Assembly: GCF_010730055.1 (NCBI RefSeq)
Contig: NZ_AP022575.1
Coordinates: 620,001 to 684,000 of the forward strand
Length of the DNA: 64,000 nucleotides
Source: Mycobacterium shinjukuense
Lineage (GTDB): Bacteria; Actinomycetota; Actinomycetes; Mycobacteriales; Mycobacteriaceae
Direction: 5' to 3'
In this document: piece by piece, positions 36,595-45,946 of the stretch
Layout of the letters: every line of letters begins with the position of its first letter
Position numbering within the stretch: the first letter of the stretch is position 1
The notes under the pieces: model-generated
What the model was told of the DNA's origin: nothing
Database searches by the model: none
What the model saw: the letters and a program-made list of their open reading frames with translations, nothing else
Position numbers and translations under genes: made by a program

Positions 36595-36822
36595 GTGGTG
36601 GACCGCGATCCCGACACCATCAAGCAGGAGATCGACCAAGCCCGCGACCAACTGGCGGCGACCATCGATTCCCTTGCCGAGCGTGCCAACCCGCGCCGTC
36701 TCGCCGACGACGTCAAGGCCCGGGTGATCGCATTCCTCAACAAGCCCATCGTGACGGTGTCACTGGTCGGGATCGGTTCGGTGGTCGTCGTCGTCGTGAT
36801 CCACCGGATCAGGACCCGGTGA
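36595..36822 (+). CDS. DUF3618 small membrane protein (Rv2520c-like)
   Basis: 75 residues from GTG 36595. N-terminal DUF3618 helix DPDTIKQEIDQARDQLAATI and SLAERANPRRLADDVKARV, then one C-terminal membrane helix (VTVSLVGIGSVVVVVVI) ending with a basic HRIRTR anchor. Divergent from bcp with a 113 bp shared spacer. Function unknown. Confidence 0.85.
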   Translation: MVDRDPDTIKQEIDQARDQLAATIDSLAERANPRRLADDVKARVIAFLNKPIVTVSLVGIGSVVVVVVIHRIRTR

Positions 36823-36908
36823 TCTGTGGCCCTGTTCCGGTGTCGCGGCTGACCGATGCTGGCGCGGAGTGGCGGAACCGCCGCGAGGTGGGAGTGGCTG
36901 GGCAATGG

Positions 36909-36981
<73 letters not shown>

Positions 36982-37223
36982 TGAGCAAGGCCAACGACCC
37001 TGTTTGCGACAATAACAGGCAACCGGTCGCGGCGCGAAATCCCCAACCCTAGGACATTTTGAGCCGTCCTGGCGGAATGTACTGGCTCCGGGTGAGCTGC
37101 GGCACGGGGAGCGCCCAACTCCCCACCTTTTCCGTGGCGGAGGCGGGCGAGGCACTACAATACGGGAAACAATCCAGGGTCAGCGGTGACCAAAGCTAGC
37201 GACTTGATCTGGAAGGTCACTTG

Positions 37224-38423
37224 ATGACGCCTTTGCACAGACGTCGATCATGGCTGGCTGCGGTCATGGTGCCGGTTGCTGTGTTGGCCGTTGCCTGCAG
37301 CAGCGGCGGCGGGCTGCCCGCCCCGCCGAAGGTCATCGTCAACAAGGGCACGCCGTTCGCCGATCTGTTGGTGCCGAAGCTCACCGCCTCGGTCACCGAC
37401 GGCGCCGTCGGTGTCACCGTGGATGCCCCGGTGACCGTGGGCGTTGCCGACGGCGTGCTGGCGGCGGTCACCATGGTCAACGACAACGGCAGGGCGGTCG
37501 CCGGGCAGCTCAGCCCGGACGGTCTGCACTGGTCGACCACCGAGCAGCTGGGCTACAACAGGCGCTACACGCTGAACGTGAAGGCGCTCGGACTCGGTGG
37601 CGCGGCGACCCGCCAGATGACTTTTCAGACCAGCTCGCCGGCGCATCTGACGATGCCCTACGTCATGCCCGGCGATGGCGAGGTGGTGGGTGTCGGCGAG
37701 CCGGTGGCGATTCGGTTCGACGAGAACATCGCCAACCGCGCGGCCGCCGAGAAGGCCATCGTCATCACCACCAACCCGCCCGTGGAGGGCGCGTTCTACT
37801 GGCTGAACAGTCGTGAAGTCCGTTGGCGCCCTGAACATTTCTGGAAGCCCGGCACGGCCGTGGATGTGGCGGTGAACACCTACGGCGTTGACCTTGGCGA
37901 AGGCATGTTCGGCGAGGACAACGTGCAGACGCATTTCACCATCGGTGACGAGGTGATCGCCACCGCCGACGACAACACCAAGATGCTGACCGTGCGCGTT
38001 AACGGTGAAGTCGTCAAGACCATGCCGACGTCCATGGGCAAGGACAGCACCCCGACGGCCAACGGCATCTACATCGTCGGCTCCCGGTTCAAGCACATCA
38101 TCATGGACTCGTCCACCTATGGCGTACCCGTCAACTCGCCCAACGGATATCGCACCGATGTGGATTGGGCCACACAGATCTCCTACAGCGGCGTCTTCGT
38201 GCACTCGGCGCCCTGGTCGGTGGGCGCCCAGGGCCACACCAACACCAGCCACGGTTGCCTCAATGTCAGCCCGAGCAACGCGCAGTGGTTCTACGACCAC
38301 GTCAAGCGCGGCGACATCGTCGAGGTCATCAACACGGTGGGCGGCACGCTGCCCGGGACAGACGGGCTGGGTGACTGGAACATCCCGTGGGACCAGTGGC
38401 GCGCCGGTAACGCCAACGCGTGA
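37224..38423 (+). CDS. ldtB: L,D-transpeptidase LdtMt2-type lipoprotein (Rv2518c-like)
   Basis: 399 residues from ATG 37224, with GGAAGG 8 nt upstream; the preceding TTG is less likely. Lipoprotein signal with lipobox LAVAC (Cys about 26). Two Ig-like domains (about 50-240), then the YkuD catalytic domain: GKDSTPTANGIYIVGSRF, GVFVHSAPW and HTNTSHGCLNVSPSNA with catalytic Cys345 and its His. Makes 3-3 cross-links in peptidoglycan outside the membrane and is the target of carbapenems. Corresponds to lppS/LdtMt2. Confidence 0.95.
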   Translation: MTPLHRRRSWLAAVMVPVAVLAVACSSGGGLPAPPKVIVNKGTPFADLLVPKLTASVTDGAVGVTVDAPVTVGVADGVLAAVTMVNDNGRAVAGQLSPDGLHWSTTEQLGYNRRYTLNVKALGLGGAATRQMTFQTSSPAHLTMPYVMPGDGEVVGVGEPVAIRFDENIANRAAAEKAIVITTNPPVEGAFYWLNSREVRWRPEHFWKPGTAVDVAVNTYGVDLGEGMFGEDNVQTHFTIGDEVIATADDNTKMLTVRVNGEVVKTMPTSMGKDSTPTANGIYIVGSRFKHIIMDSSTYGVPVNSPNGYRTDVDWATQISYSGVFVHSAPWSVGAQGHTNTSHGCLNVSPSNAQWFYDHVKRGDIVEVINTVGGTLPGTDGLGDWNIPWDQWRAGNANA

Positions 38424-38517
38424 GCGCGCTGCCGGGAACGCCAAACAACCGTCGCCGGGCGCTGCGGGGGAGCGGTTAACCGGCGAACTGTTCGCCATCG
38501 CTTGCCGATCCGCTTGG

Positions 38518-38673
38518 GTCACTCAATCGATGGGGCGTACCGGGTCGGCTCTCGACAACGCGGCCGCGGAACCGGTCAACTCGACTCTGGAATGGGAATT
38601 GTTGCGCAACAACCACTTCCACACACGCCATTCCACGAACGGCATGCTCAGGCCCGTCGACTACGAAAAAGGA
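38518..38673 (+). pseudogene. Fragment of an IS3-family transposase (OrfB C-terminus)
   Basis: QSMGRTGSALDNAAAEPVNS, TLEWELLRNNHFHTR is the end of an rve/DDE integrase core with its catalytic Glu region (here AAAEPVNST where AVAESFNST is usual). After HTR an internal deletion joins NGMLRPVDYE, the very end of the protein. Nothing upstream of the fragment matches a transposase, so it is a short relic just after ldtMt2. Confidence 0.75.
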
Positions 38674-38880
38674 GGCGGCTTCGCCGCCGCTGTCCTGCCC
38701 GCCGAGCGCCCCGGCAGGCTACCGGGCCGCCCCTCCGGCCTCAAGGGTCGCTACCGCGATCGCTACACGACGGGCCTACGGCCCGCCCTTGACCCGGAGC
38801 CGCTACGGCCCCTTCCCGCACAGCGGCACGGGGGCAGGAGCAACGGCCCCTGCCCGCCAGACCGCGCCACGGCGCCCGGC
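38674..38880. other. GC-rich block with several small hairpins
   Basis: Contains GGCGGCTTCGCCGCC, CGGGCCTACGGCCCG, and GGGCAGG (38832) pairing with CCTGCCC (38849) across a 10 nt loop. No convincing gene. Could be a terminator cluster or a piece of a mobile element. The remaining bases to the tRNA-Ala at 39034 show no gene. Confidence 0.45.
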
Positions 38881-39033
38881 TCCGATCAAGATCAAATCCC
38901 TACAATCAAGTCTCTACGGTTACAGGGGATGGATTGCCTACCACCACCGGCCACGCGCTCAAAGTAGGTGAGGCACGCCGCGGACTTTGAACGCTTCCGG
39001 GCGGTGGTGTAGCTTCGATGGGCACGACATCTC

Positions 39034-39106
39034 GGGGCTATGGCGCAGCTGGTAGCGCACCACACTGGCAGTGTGGGGGTCAGGGGTTCGAGTCCCCTTA
39101 GCTCCA
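39034..39106 (+). tRNA. tRNA-Ala (anticodon GGC)
   Basis: Acceptor GGGGCTA pairs with TAGCTCC (one G-T pair), followed by A. D-arm GGCGCAGCTGGTAGCGC, anticodon arm CCACA-CTGGCAG-TGTGG giving GGC, T-arm GGGGTTCGAGTCCCC. CCA is not encoded. A toxin-antitoxin pair lies 120 bp downstream. Confidence 0.95.
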
Positions 39107-39226
39107 CCGGGGAAGACGCGGTGCCTAACAGGCTACTCGCAGCCGTCCGGCGACAGTTTTTACGCCGTGGTGCGGCTCTCACGCTGACATCGGGTCCCGC
39201 ATGGGGGTGCGGTGTTCAGGTGGCTG

Positions 39227-39491
39227 ATGCTTTGAGTTCGAGTTTGATCCCGCGAAGAGCGCGGCAAACCTTGTCAAGCACGGCATCGACGTCACCGAGG
39301 CGCAGATACTGTGGCGGGATACGCATCGGATCGAGGTCCCGGCACGGACGACAGCTGAGCCGAGGTGGATGGTGATCGGTGAGATCGGCGGCCGGGTTTG
39401 GTCGGCGGCGGGGACCTATCGTGACGAACACGTCCGGATCATCGCGGTACGCCCGTCCCGAGAGCGCGAGGTGGCACTTTATGAAGGCTAA
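39227..39491 (+). pseudogene. brnT: BrnT-type toxin with a broken start codon
   Basis: The frame FEFEFDPAKSAANLVKHGID, VTEAQILWRDTHRIEV, WMVIGEIGGRVWSAAGTYRD, HVRIIAVRPSREREVALYEG is a complete BrnT ribonuclease toxin of about 86 residues. It has no usable start: the ATG at 39227 is separated from the first codon (TTT 39231) by one extra base, and an in-frame TGA (39225) precedes. The end overlaps brnA by 11 bp as in intact operons. Either a single-base insertion inactivated it or the base is a sequence error. Confidence 0.75.
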
Positions 39492-39717
39492 GGAATTCGA
39501 CGGGAGGTTCGACGCCGGTGAGGACATGGCGGCCGCTTTGGATACGGCGCGGGCGCGCCGCCCCGGCGAGGAACACCGTCGGGTGAACGGTGACTTCCCG
39601 GCTTGGATGATCGCCGAACTCGACCGCGAGGCAACCCGCCTCGGAGTCACTCGCCAGTCACTCATCAAGGTCTGGACCGCCGAGAAACTCGACCAAGGCA
39701 GTCACCCCGCCGCTTGA
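39481..39717 (+). CDS. brnA: BrnA-type antitoxin
   Basis: 78 residues from ATG 39481, inside the end of the brnT frame. The C-terminal ribbon-helix-helix part reads NGDFPAWMIAELDREATRLG, VTRQSLIKVWTAEKLDQ; the N-terminal half (KAKEFDGRFDAGEDMAAALD) binds toxin. BrnA neutralises BrnT and represses the operon. It appears intact although the toxin is not. Confidence 0.8.
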   Translation: MKAKEFDGRFDAGEDMAAALDTARARRPGEEHRRVNGDFPAWMIAELDREATRLGVTRQSLIKVWTAEKLDQGSHPAA

Positions 39718-39887
39718 GCTGACCTGACGACAATTTCGACGACAGGAACCTGTGACCATGGCCTATCCCAACGTCCGTTCGGCGTGTCCTGGTGGCGTCG
39801 TGAGCCGTTTGGTCACCTTGTCATCCGGCTGCGATCCCTCGGGGAAGTGAAGTAGATACCGTTCCAGGACCGCGGTTTCGGCCTCGG

Positions 39888-41424
39888 AACATGTCAAGGC
39901 CGGTGAGACAGTTTCTTACGCGGATTTGATGAGTGCTTCGGGGGTTGGTTGGTTGATCCAGGCAACGGTAGGCAGTTTCGGTGGGGTGGGCCGCTGGTGC
40001 CGGAATCTGGCGGGGTTGGCGGCGTAGGCGGCGTCCAGCGTGGCGGCGCGTTGGGCCTGGATCTCGGTGGCGGTGCCGTAGTGCACTGACGCGGCCGTGT
40101 GCAGGCCGATCCCGGAATGGCGATGCACGTGGTTGTAGTAGTCGAAGAACACGGTACAGAAGGCGCGGGCGTCTTCGATGGAGCCGAACCGGCCGGGGAA
40201 GGCGGGGCAGTATTTGAGGGTCTTGAAGTTGGCCTCCGAGTAGGGGTTGTCGTTGGACACGTGCGGGCGGGAGTGGCTGCGGTCCACGCCCAGGTCGACC
40301 AGCAGTTGGGCGACCGGCTTGGAGGTCATCGAGGTGCCCCGGTCGGCGTGCAGGGTCAGCTGGTCGGGTTCGATGTCGTGGGTGGCCAGTGTGGCGTCGA
40401 TGAACTCCTTGGCGAGTTCGCCGGTCTCGGTGGCGGTGACGGTCCAGCCGACGACATAGCGAGTAGATGTCGATGATCACGTACAGCTGGTAGTAGATAC
40501 CACGTTGCGGCCCTTGTAGTTTGGTGATGTCCCACGACCACACTTGGTTCGGTGCGGTGGCGATCAGCTCGGGTTTCTTCTTCGCCGGGTGGGTGCGTTG
40601 GCGGCGCCGCTCGCGGTTCTCCCCGGCGATCGCCAGCAGCCGGTACATCGTGCGGATCGAGCACAAGTAGATGCCGTCGTCGAGCAGCCGCGCCACACCT
40701 GCGCCGGCGCCAGGTCGCAGTACTCGGGCGAGCGCAGCACCGACAGCACGTGTTGGCGTTCGGCCTCGGATAACTTGTTCGCCGGTTCCGGTCGCGGCGG
40801 CGCAGCTGGACGGGGCTTGGGATTGCGGCGGCGGTACACGGTGGCCCGCGACGCGCCGAGCAGCGCACACGCCCGCTTCGTGCTGGTCGCCGCCGCCAGA
40901 TTGGGCAGGTGCTCGTCGATCACGGCTTGGACTTCGGATCGAGTCCGCGCTCTCGGAGCATCTCCAGAGCGCGTGCGCTTTCCCGTGATCTCCAAGGCCA
41001 ACTTGGTGCGTTCCAGCTCGGCTTCGAGCAGCTCGTTGCGCCGCCGCAGCTTCTCCAACTCGATCTGTTCGGCCGTGCGTTTCGGTTTCTTCCCTCTGGG
41101 CGCCAGGCCTTTCCGGGCGCCGGCGTCGCGGGCCTTGCGCCATTCGGCGATGTGCGAGCTGTACAGGCCCTCTCGCCGCAGCAACGCGCCGCGCCGCTCC
41201 GAGCCAGCCGGTAACGCGTCGTACTCGTCGAGAATGCGGGCCTTGTACTCGGCGGTGAACGTGCGCCGCCGTGCCCGGGCGCCCGGATCCCGCGTGCCCT
41301 CCACCACGCCAGTATCGGCGCGACTGTCCAAAGATGCGATCGTCATAGTCACGTGGAATAGTGATCCTGTCTCGCCCTGCAGCGATGATCGGCTACTGCC
41401 GCTGTCTCACCTAACCCTGGCACA
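39888..41424 (-). mobile_element. IS3-family insertion sequence, decayed
   Basis: About 1.5 kb with related inverted ends: GGTGAGACAG at 39902-39911 and its complement CTGTCTCACC at 41402-41411; similarity extends outward to about 39888 and 41424. The transposase gene is on the minus strand and broken. A relic of the same element's right end lies at 13980-14108. No clear target duplication could be defined. Confidence 0.75.
39916..41352 (-). pseudogene. IS3-family transposase (OrfA+OrfB) with multiple frameshifts
   Basis: OrfA from ATG 41352: RRTFTAEYKARILDEYDALP (HTH) and the leucine-zipper-like ELEKLRRRNELLEAELERTK. OrfB pieces: HLPNLAAATSTKRACALLGA, then LLDDGIYLCSIRTMYRLLAI, PNQVWSWDITKLQGPQRGIY (first catalytic Asp), and SKPVAQLLVDLGVDRSHSRP with SNDNPYSEANFKTLKY (catalytic Glu). 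Apparent single-base losses near 40470, 40690 and 40960 split the gene, so no full transposase can be made without repeated frameshifting. Confidence 0.85.
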
Positions 41425-41552
41425 CAGGGCCTCGCGGCGGCCGAGTTGGCGCAGAATCACCGCGGCGTCCAGCGACTGGGTTGTCACCGAGGCGCCGCAC
41501 GAATACGACTGCGACCCCGAGTTGCAGGATCTGCTCGCGCGTGCCTGCACAT

Positions 41553-41770
41553 CGCCGTGGGGTCGATCTCGAGTTATACAACGCGGTTCTCGACGCCTGT
41601 GAGCTGATCTTCCGCATGCCCGGGCAGGCGCAGGCGCTGTCGACGGCGATCACCACCAAGGACGGCGTCCGCATGCGGCTGCCGGTTCCCGGCCATCCGA
41701 CCGTACGCAGTTCTTCTGGTCGACTGAGGGCCCACGCATCGAGGTCGTGTTTCCGCACCCGTAGTCAGTG
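41553..41770 (+). pseudogene. Degraded remnant of an unknown small protein
   Basis: VDLELYNAVLDACELIFRMP, GQAQALSTAITTKDGVRMRL, PVPGHPTV is natural-looking; after a frameshift near 41705 the end would be WSTEGPRIEVVFPHP to TAG. No start was found and the family is not recognised. Confidence 0.4.
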
Positions 41771-42051
41771 AGGTCGATGTCGGCGCGGCCGTCGTCGATG
41801 TCCCATTCGGGGCTTGCCTCACCAGTTCGTCAAGGTCCGTAACGACCTGGGACCGGATCGCGCGGAACCTGTCGACCGCGGCGGCCACGTCAGGGTCGGT
41901 TCACTGCCAATCGCTCGCTTGCTGGCCGGTCGTGGTATTCCGGTGTGCCTCCCGGGCTCACATGCGGGTTCCAGCTTCTCCCAGCGGCCCGGCTGGGACG
42001 CCCACGTGCCGTCGCGCCTGAAGTGGTCCAGTCGAGAACGGGTACTCTCGG
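41720..42051 (-). pseudogene. Degraded remnant of a second unknown protein
   Basis: On the minus strand VAAAVDRFRAIRSQVVTDLD, ELVR, then in another frame PEWDIDDGRADIDLTDYGCG. Upstream of it, RDGTWASQPGRWEKLEPACE also looks protein-like. Frames are interrupted. It follows the TetR stop at 42052 and may be what separated this region from its ancestral neighbours. Confidence 0.35.
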
Positions 42052-42603
42052 TCAGCTCCGCGAGCCAACCAGCCTGCCGATCGCGTCGGCAAGCGCATCG
42101 GCACCCAGCGGGGTACCGGTGATCAGCGCGTGCAGCATGGCGCCGTCGAGAAACACCGTGACCGCCTCGGCGGCTCGCCGGCCGACGCGCGGTGCCAGCA
42201 GCGCCGCCAGACCGTCCGGCCACAGTCGGGCCAGCGGCTGCAACTCCGGTCGATGGGTCGCCGCGAGGTACAACTCGTTGAGCGTGCGGTTTCGGCCGGG
42301 GTCGCCGAGGTAGTCGGCGCTGAGCCGAGCGAGGGTTGCCGGCAGGTCGGCGGCCTCGTCAAGATCGAGACGCCACCGCTCCAAGTAGCCGGCCGAAGCG
42401 GTTGCCGCCTGCGCGAGTGCGGCTTCGCGCAGCGCGCCGAGGTCGTTGAAATAGTAGGTCGTCGACCCGACGGGAACATTCGCCTCCGCGGCCACCCGGC
42501 GGTGAGTCAGCTTGCCGAGGCCTTCGCGGGCGATCACCCGCCCGGCCGCTTCGACGATCGCCTGCCGGCGGCCGGCGGGGTCACGCGGACGGCGGTCGGA
42601 CAT
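42052..42603 (-). CDS. TetR-family repressor of mmr (Rv3066-like)
   Basis: 183 residues from ATG 42603. HTH in the first 50 residues: RRQAIVEAAGRVIAREGLGK, LTHRRVAAEANVPVGSTTYY. The rest is the drug-binding helical domain (LNELYLAATHRPELQPLARL). It is 5 bp downstream of mmr on the same strand, so operon and autoregulation are likely. In M. tuberculosis Rv3066 represses mmr and responds to ethidium and similar dyes; the palindrome before mmr is the expected operator. Confidence 0.88.
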   Translation of the reverse strand: MSDRRPRDPAGRRQAIVEAAGRVIAREGLGKLTHRRVAAEANVPVGSTTYYFNDLGALREAALAQAATASAGYLERWRLDLDEAADLPATLARLSADYLGDPGRNRTLNELYLAATHRPELQPLARLWPDGLAALLAPRVGRRAAEAVTVFLDGAMLHALITGTPLGADALADAIGRLVGSRS

Positions 42604-42608
42604 CGGGG

Positions 42609-42944
42609 TCAATGGGCACCGGCCAGGTTCAACGTGAGCACGCCGACGACGATCAGCCCGACGCCGGCGACCTTGGTCATGGTCAGCGGTGAGCCGAGGA
42701 ACGCCACGGCAATGACCACGATGGCGGCGGTGCCGATCGCCGACCACAGCGCGTAGGCGACGTCCGTCGGCACGCCGCGCGAGATCGACAGCGCCAAGAG
42801 TGCGAAGGAGACGGCGTAACCGGCCAGGCAGATGGCGGTAGGCCATGGCCGAGCAAAGCCCTGCGTGCTCTTGAGCAGGCTGGTCGCCACCACCTCCGCG
42901 GCGATCGCGCAGAGAAGAAATAGGTAAGTCAAGGTGCGCTCCAT
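42609..42944 (-). CDS. mmr: Small multidrug resistance efflux protein Mmr (Rv3065-like)
   Basis: 111 residues from ATG 42944; an upstream extension in the frame would run through the operator and is rejected. Four helices of an SMR dimer subunit: TYLFLLCAIAAEVVATSLLK (essential membrane Glu in AAEVVAT), YAVSFALLALSISRGVPTDV, AYALWSAIGTAAIVVIAVAF (conserved Trp) and VAGVGLIVVGVLTLNLAGAH. Exports cationic dyes and quaternary ammonium compounds by proton exchange. Confidence 0.93.
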   Translation of the reverse strand: MERTLTYLFLLCAIAAEVVATSLLKSTQGFARPWPTAICLAGYAVSFALLALSISRGVPTDVAYALWSAIGTAAIVVIAVAFLGSPLTMTKVAGVGLIVVGVLTLNLAGAH

Positions 42945-42959
42945 GCGTACGAATGTAAA

Positions 42960-42973
42960 TGTACAAATGTACA
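42960..42973. promoter_or_regulatory. Palindromic operator TGTACAAATGTACA upstream of mmr
   Basis: Two perfect TGTACA halves with AA between, 16-29 bp before the mmr start, inside an AT-rich promoter. Its complement, TGTACATTTGTACA, is the operator I recall being reported for Rv3066. Confidence 0.8.
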
Positions 42974-43904
42974 CTACACTACCCAGGTTCCCGATAGTCA
43001 AGGTGATGGATGCCGCGGCGAAAGCACCGACGCAGTTGCTCGACCGGCGCGCAGCAGCTGGTCCGGCTCGAGGCAGTTCAACGCGTCTGCCAACGCCGGC
43101 GGCTCACCGCCGGACCCGCGGCACCTGTGGCCAGCTTCGCCAGTCACGATGAACACCGGCGATCGGCCTGATCCCGTCAACGTGAACACCGTCGCGTCAG
43201 CACGCACACCCACCACGGTTGTTCGTGCTCACCGAAAGTGACGCTCTCATACTCATTTTGACTGCCGGGCAACACCTGAACAGCAGATGCGCCTTCATGC
43301 GTTTCACTTCACGCGCATCGGAGACCCGCCACCACCGGGGTTGCCAGAGGTCTTCATGACAGTCGACGATTGCAGCTAGCTCCCGCGGCGTAGTTCCGAT
43401 GTCAACGGTGCCGGATTCGTGAGGGCCTCTATTCGCTGATCCCGCTCGCATCTGACCGAGAAGCGGCGCGCCCAAAGGACATTTACGTTGATCGCATGTC
43501 ATGCCTAGGCATACGCCAGCGTATATCGGATGTAAATCGGCTGGACACCGTTTATGAGAATGCTGTGGTTCCAATTATGCATATCCGATGTTGCTGAAAT
43601 CTGAGTATTCTGCTCTGTGGCGTGAGTTCGACGCCCCGCCGATGTGTGAGTTGTCATGTCCGCAAGATAGTCTGAGAAAGGCCAGACAAATATGGGTGTC
43701 TTTTCGCAGTCGATGGCTTTAAGGCGTCTGGGCAAACTCGAATTCTCGGATCATCGCTAACAACCCCACACGGTCGTGTCCGTCAGCGGGCACAGGTCAT
43801 CCTGCGTTGACATTTGAAATATTCATGGGCATCGCAGGAGTGAAGCAATATCGCTGATTGCTCGTTCGCTGAGGATAGCGGCTCGCGGTTGCTTTGGTTT
43901 AAGA
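42974..43904. other. 930 bp intergenic region before the diterpene operon
   Basis: The left half is GC-rich without supported genes; from about 43500 the DNA becomes clearly richer in A+T. A minus-strand frame at 43197-43574 (125 codons) has no motif and was not called. A TTGACA at 43807-43812 could be a -35 box, but no good -10 follows at the right distance. The region must contain the operon promoter. Confidence 0.4.
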
Positions 43905-44957
43905 ATGGGAGGCGTATTGACACTGGGTGCGGTGTATCCGGAAGTTGTGCCTGCTGGGCTTGGGCAGGCGTTGTTGGAGCGCGCTCGTTTTGATTGTGGT
44001 CCGGTGTTGCGTCGGGCTGTTGAGTCTATGGATGAGCCGATGGCGACGATGGCGGGTTATCACCTTGGCTGGTGGAACGCCGATGGCTCCAAAGGGGGGG
44101 GATCGTCGGGCAAGTTTTTGCGTGCCGCTCTTGTGTTTGCCGCGGCCGGGGCGTGCGGCGGTGATGTCGGTGATGCCGTGTTGGTGGCCGCGGCCGTGGA
44201 GTTGGTGCATAACTTCACGTTGGTGCATGACGATGTGATGGATGGGGATGCGACTCGCAGGGGCCGGCCGACGGTGTGGAGTGTGTGGGGTGTCGATGGC
44301 GCGATCCTGTTGGGCGATGCGTTGCACGCTGCGGCGGTTGGGATTTTGAGTGAGTTGAGCGATGAGTGTGTGGCGATCAGGGCGATCGCGCGGTTGCAGA
44401 AGTCCTGTTTGGAGTTGTGTGGCGGCCAGTTTGCGGATTGTTCTTTGCAGGGGCGTTTGGACGTTACGGTCGATGATTATTTGCGGATGGCTGCGGGCAA
44501 GACGGCTGCTCTGACAGGTTGTTGTTGCGCGTTAGGAGCTTTGGCCGCCAACGCCGACGGCGAGACGATTGCTGCGTTGGAAGGGTTTGGCCGTGAGTTG
44601 GGTCTTGCGTTTCAGTGTGTGGATGATCTGATCGGTATCTGGGGTGATCCTGGTGTGACGGGAAAGCCTGTGGGCAACGATATTGCGCGGCGCAAGGCGA
44701 CCTTGCCGGTAGTTGCCGCACTGAACTCGCGATCCGACGCGGCCGCTGAGTTGGCGGCCCTCTATCAAGCGACTGTCGCGATGACAGCTTGCGATGTCGA
44801 ACGGGCCGCCGCGCTTGTCGAGGTCGCGGGGGGCCGGCGTGTCGCTCAGCGATGCGCTGATGAACGCATGCGGGCCGCTATTGCGGCACTGCCTGATGCG
44901 CTGAGATCCCCGGATCTGATCGCGTTGTCGCAATTGATTTGCCGCCGGGAACGTTGA
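43905..44957 (+). CDS. idsB: Geranylgeranyl diphosphate synthase (Rv3383c/IdsB-like)
   Basis: 350 residues from ATG 43905, the size of M. tuberculosis IdsB. Trans-prenyltransferase with first Asp-rich motif DDVMD at 109-113 (LVHDDVMDGDATRRGRPT) and second motif at 240-241 (FQCVDDLIGIWGD). Condenses C5 units with an allylic diphosphate; as the first gene of a diterpene operon it should make the C20 product GGPP for the cyclase. It is coupled to ispH by a TGATG overlap. Confidence 0.92.
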   Translation: MGGVLTLGAVYPEVVPAGLGQALLERARFDCGPVLRRAVESMDEPMATMAGYHLGWWNADGSKGGGSSGKFLRAALVFAAAGACGGDVGDAVLVAAAVELVHNFTLVHDDVMDGDATRRGRPTVWSVWGVDGAILLGDALHAAAVGILSELSDECVAIRAIARLQKSCLELCGGQFADCSLQGRLDVTVDDYLRMAAGKTAALTGCCCALGALAANADGETIAALEGFGRELGLAFQCVDDLIGIWGDPGVTGKPVGNDIARRKATLPVVAALNSRSDAAAELAALYQATVAMTACDVERAAALVEVAGGRRVAQRCADERMRAAIAALPDALRSPDLIALSQLICRRER

Positions 44958-45946
44958 TGGTCGGGGCGTTGGTCGGACCGATCGCGCAGGGATGCACTTC
45001 TGGTGAAGTCAGGGTGCTGTTGGCTTCGCCGCGTTCGTTTTGTGCGGGTGTTGAGCGTGCTATCGAAACGGTCAAGCGGGTGCTTGATGTGGCCGAAGGT
45101 CCGGTGTATGTGCGCAAGCAGATCGTGCATAACGCCGTTGTGGTCGCCGAATTGCGGCAACGAGGCGCGATTTTCGTCGAGGATCTCGATGAGATTCCCG
45201 ATCCGGCGCCGCCGGGCGCGGTGGTGGTGTTCTCCGCGCATGGGGTTTCCCCGGCGGTGCGTGCGGGCGCTGATGAGCGGGGGCTGCAGGTCATCGACGC
45301 GACCTGCCCACTTGTTGCGAAGGTCCACGCTGAAGCCGCACGGTTTGCCGCGCGCGGTGACACGGTGGTCTTGATCGGGCACGCCGGACATGAGGAGACC
45401 GAAGGCACCCTTGGGGTCGCTCCGGGGTCAACACTCTTGGTCCAAACACCCGCCGATGTGGCGGCGTTGGATCTGCCCGAGGGTACCCAGGTGTCGTATC
45501 TGACCCAGACAACCCTGGCGCTTGATGAAACCGCCGATGTCATCGACGCGCTGCGCGCGAGGTTTCCCGCGTTGGGCCAACCACCCTCAGAAGACATCTG
45601 CTATGCCACCACCAACAGACAGCGTGCGCTGCAATCGATCGTTGGTGAGTGTGACGTCATTCTGGTGATCGGCTCGCGTAATTCGTCGAATTCGCGGCGT
45701 CTGGTCGAGCTCGCGCAGCGACGCGGTACGCCCGCGTACTTGATCGATGGTCCTGCTGACATTGAGCCCGAATGGCTGCTCTCGGTCTCGACCATCGGTG
45801 TCACTGCGGGAGCATCCGCGCCGCCACGACTGGTAGGACAGGTCATCGATGCTCTTCGCGCATACGCCTCGATCACTGTGGTGGAACGCTCGATTGCGAC
45901 CGAGACGGTGCGATTCGCCCTGCCCAAACGGGTTCGCGCGCAATGA
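44957..45946 (+). CDS. ispH: 4-hydroxy-3-methylbut-2-enyl diphosphate reductase (Rv3382c/LytB1-like)
   Basis: 329 residues from ATG 44957, inside the idsB stop (TGATG). The three Cys that hold the iron-sulfur cluster are Cys29 (RSFCAGVERA), Cys117 (DATCPLVAKV) and Cys215 (DICYATTNRQ); FSAHGVSP, GHAGHEETEGT and GSRNSSNSRRL are also conserved. Last step of the MEP pathway, giving IPP and DMAPP. As a dedicated extra copy it should boost C5 supply for the operon. Ends in an ATGA overlap with dxs. Confidence 0.93.
   Translation: MVGALVGPIAQGCTSGEVRVLLASPRSFCAGVERAIETVKRVLDVAEGPVYVRKQIVHNAVVVAELRQRGAIFVEDLDEIPDPAPPGAVVVFSAHGVSPAVRAGADERGLQVIDATCPLVAKVHAEAARFAARGDTVVLIGHAGHEETEGTLGVAPGSTLLVQTPADVAALDLPEGTQVSYLTQTTLALDETADVIDALRARFPALGQPPSEDICYATTNRQRALQSIVGECDVILVIGSRNSSNSRRLVELAQRRGTPAYLIDGPADIEPEWLLSVSTIGVTAGASAPPRLVGQVIDALRAYASITVVERSIATETVRFALPKRVRAQ

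Noticed and set aside
42945..43001. 19-codon upstream extension of mmr
   Set aside because: It would translate through the palindromic operator and add residues not present in SMR proteins.
43197..43574. A 125-codon minus-strand frame upstream of idsB
   Set aside because: No ribosome site of note, no motifs, and unusual composition; treated as non-coding.
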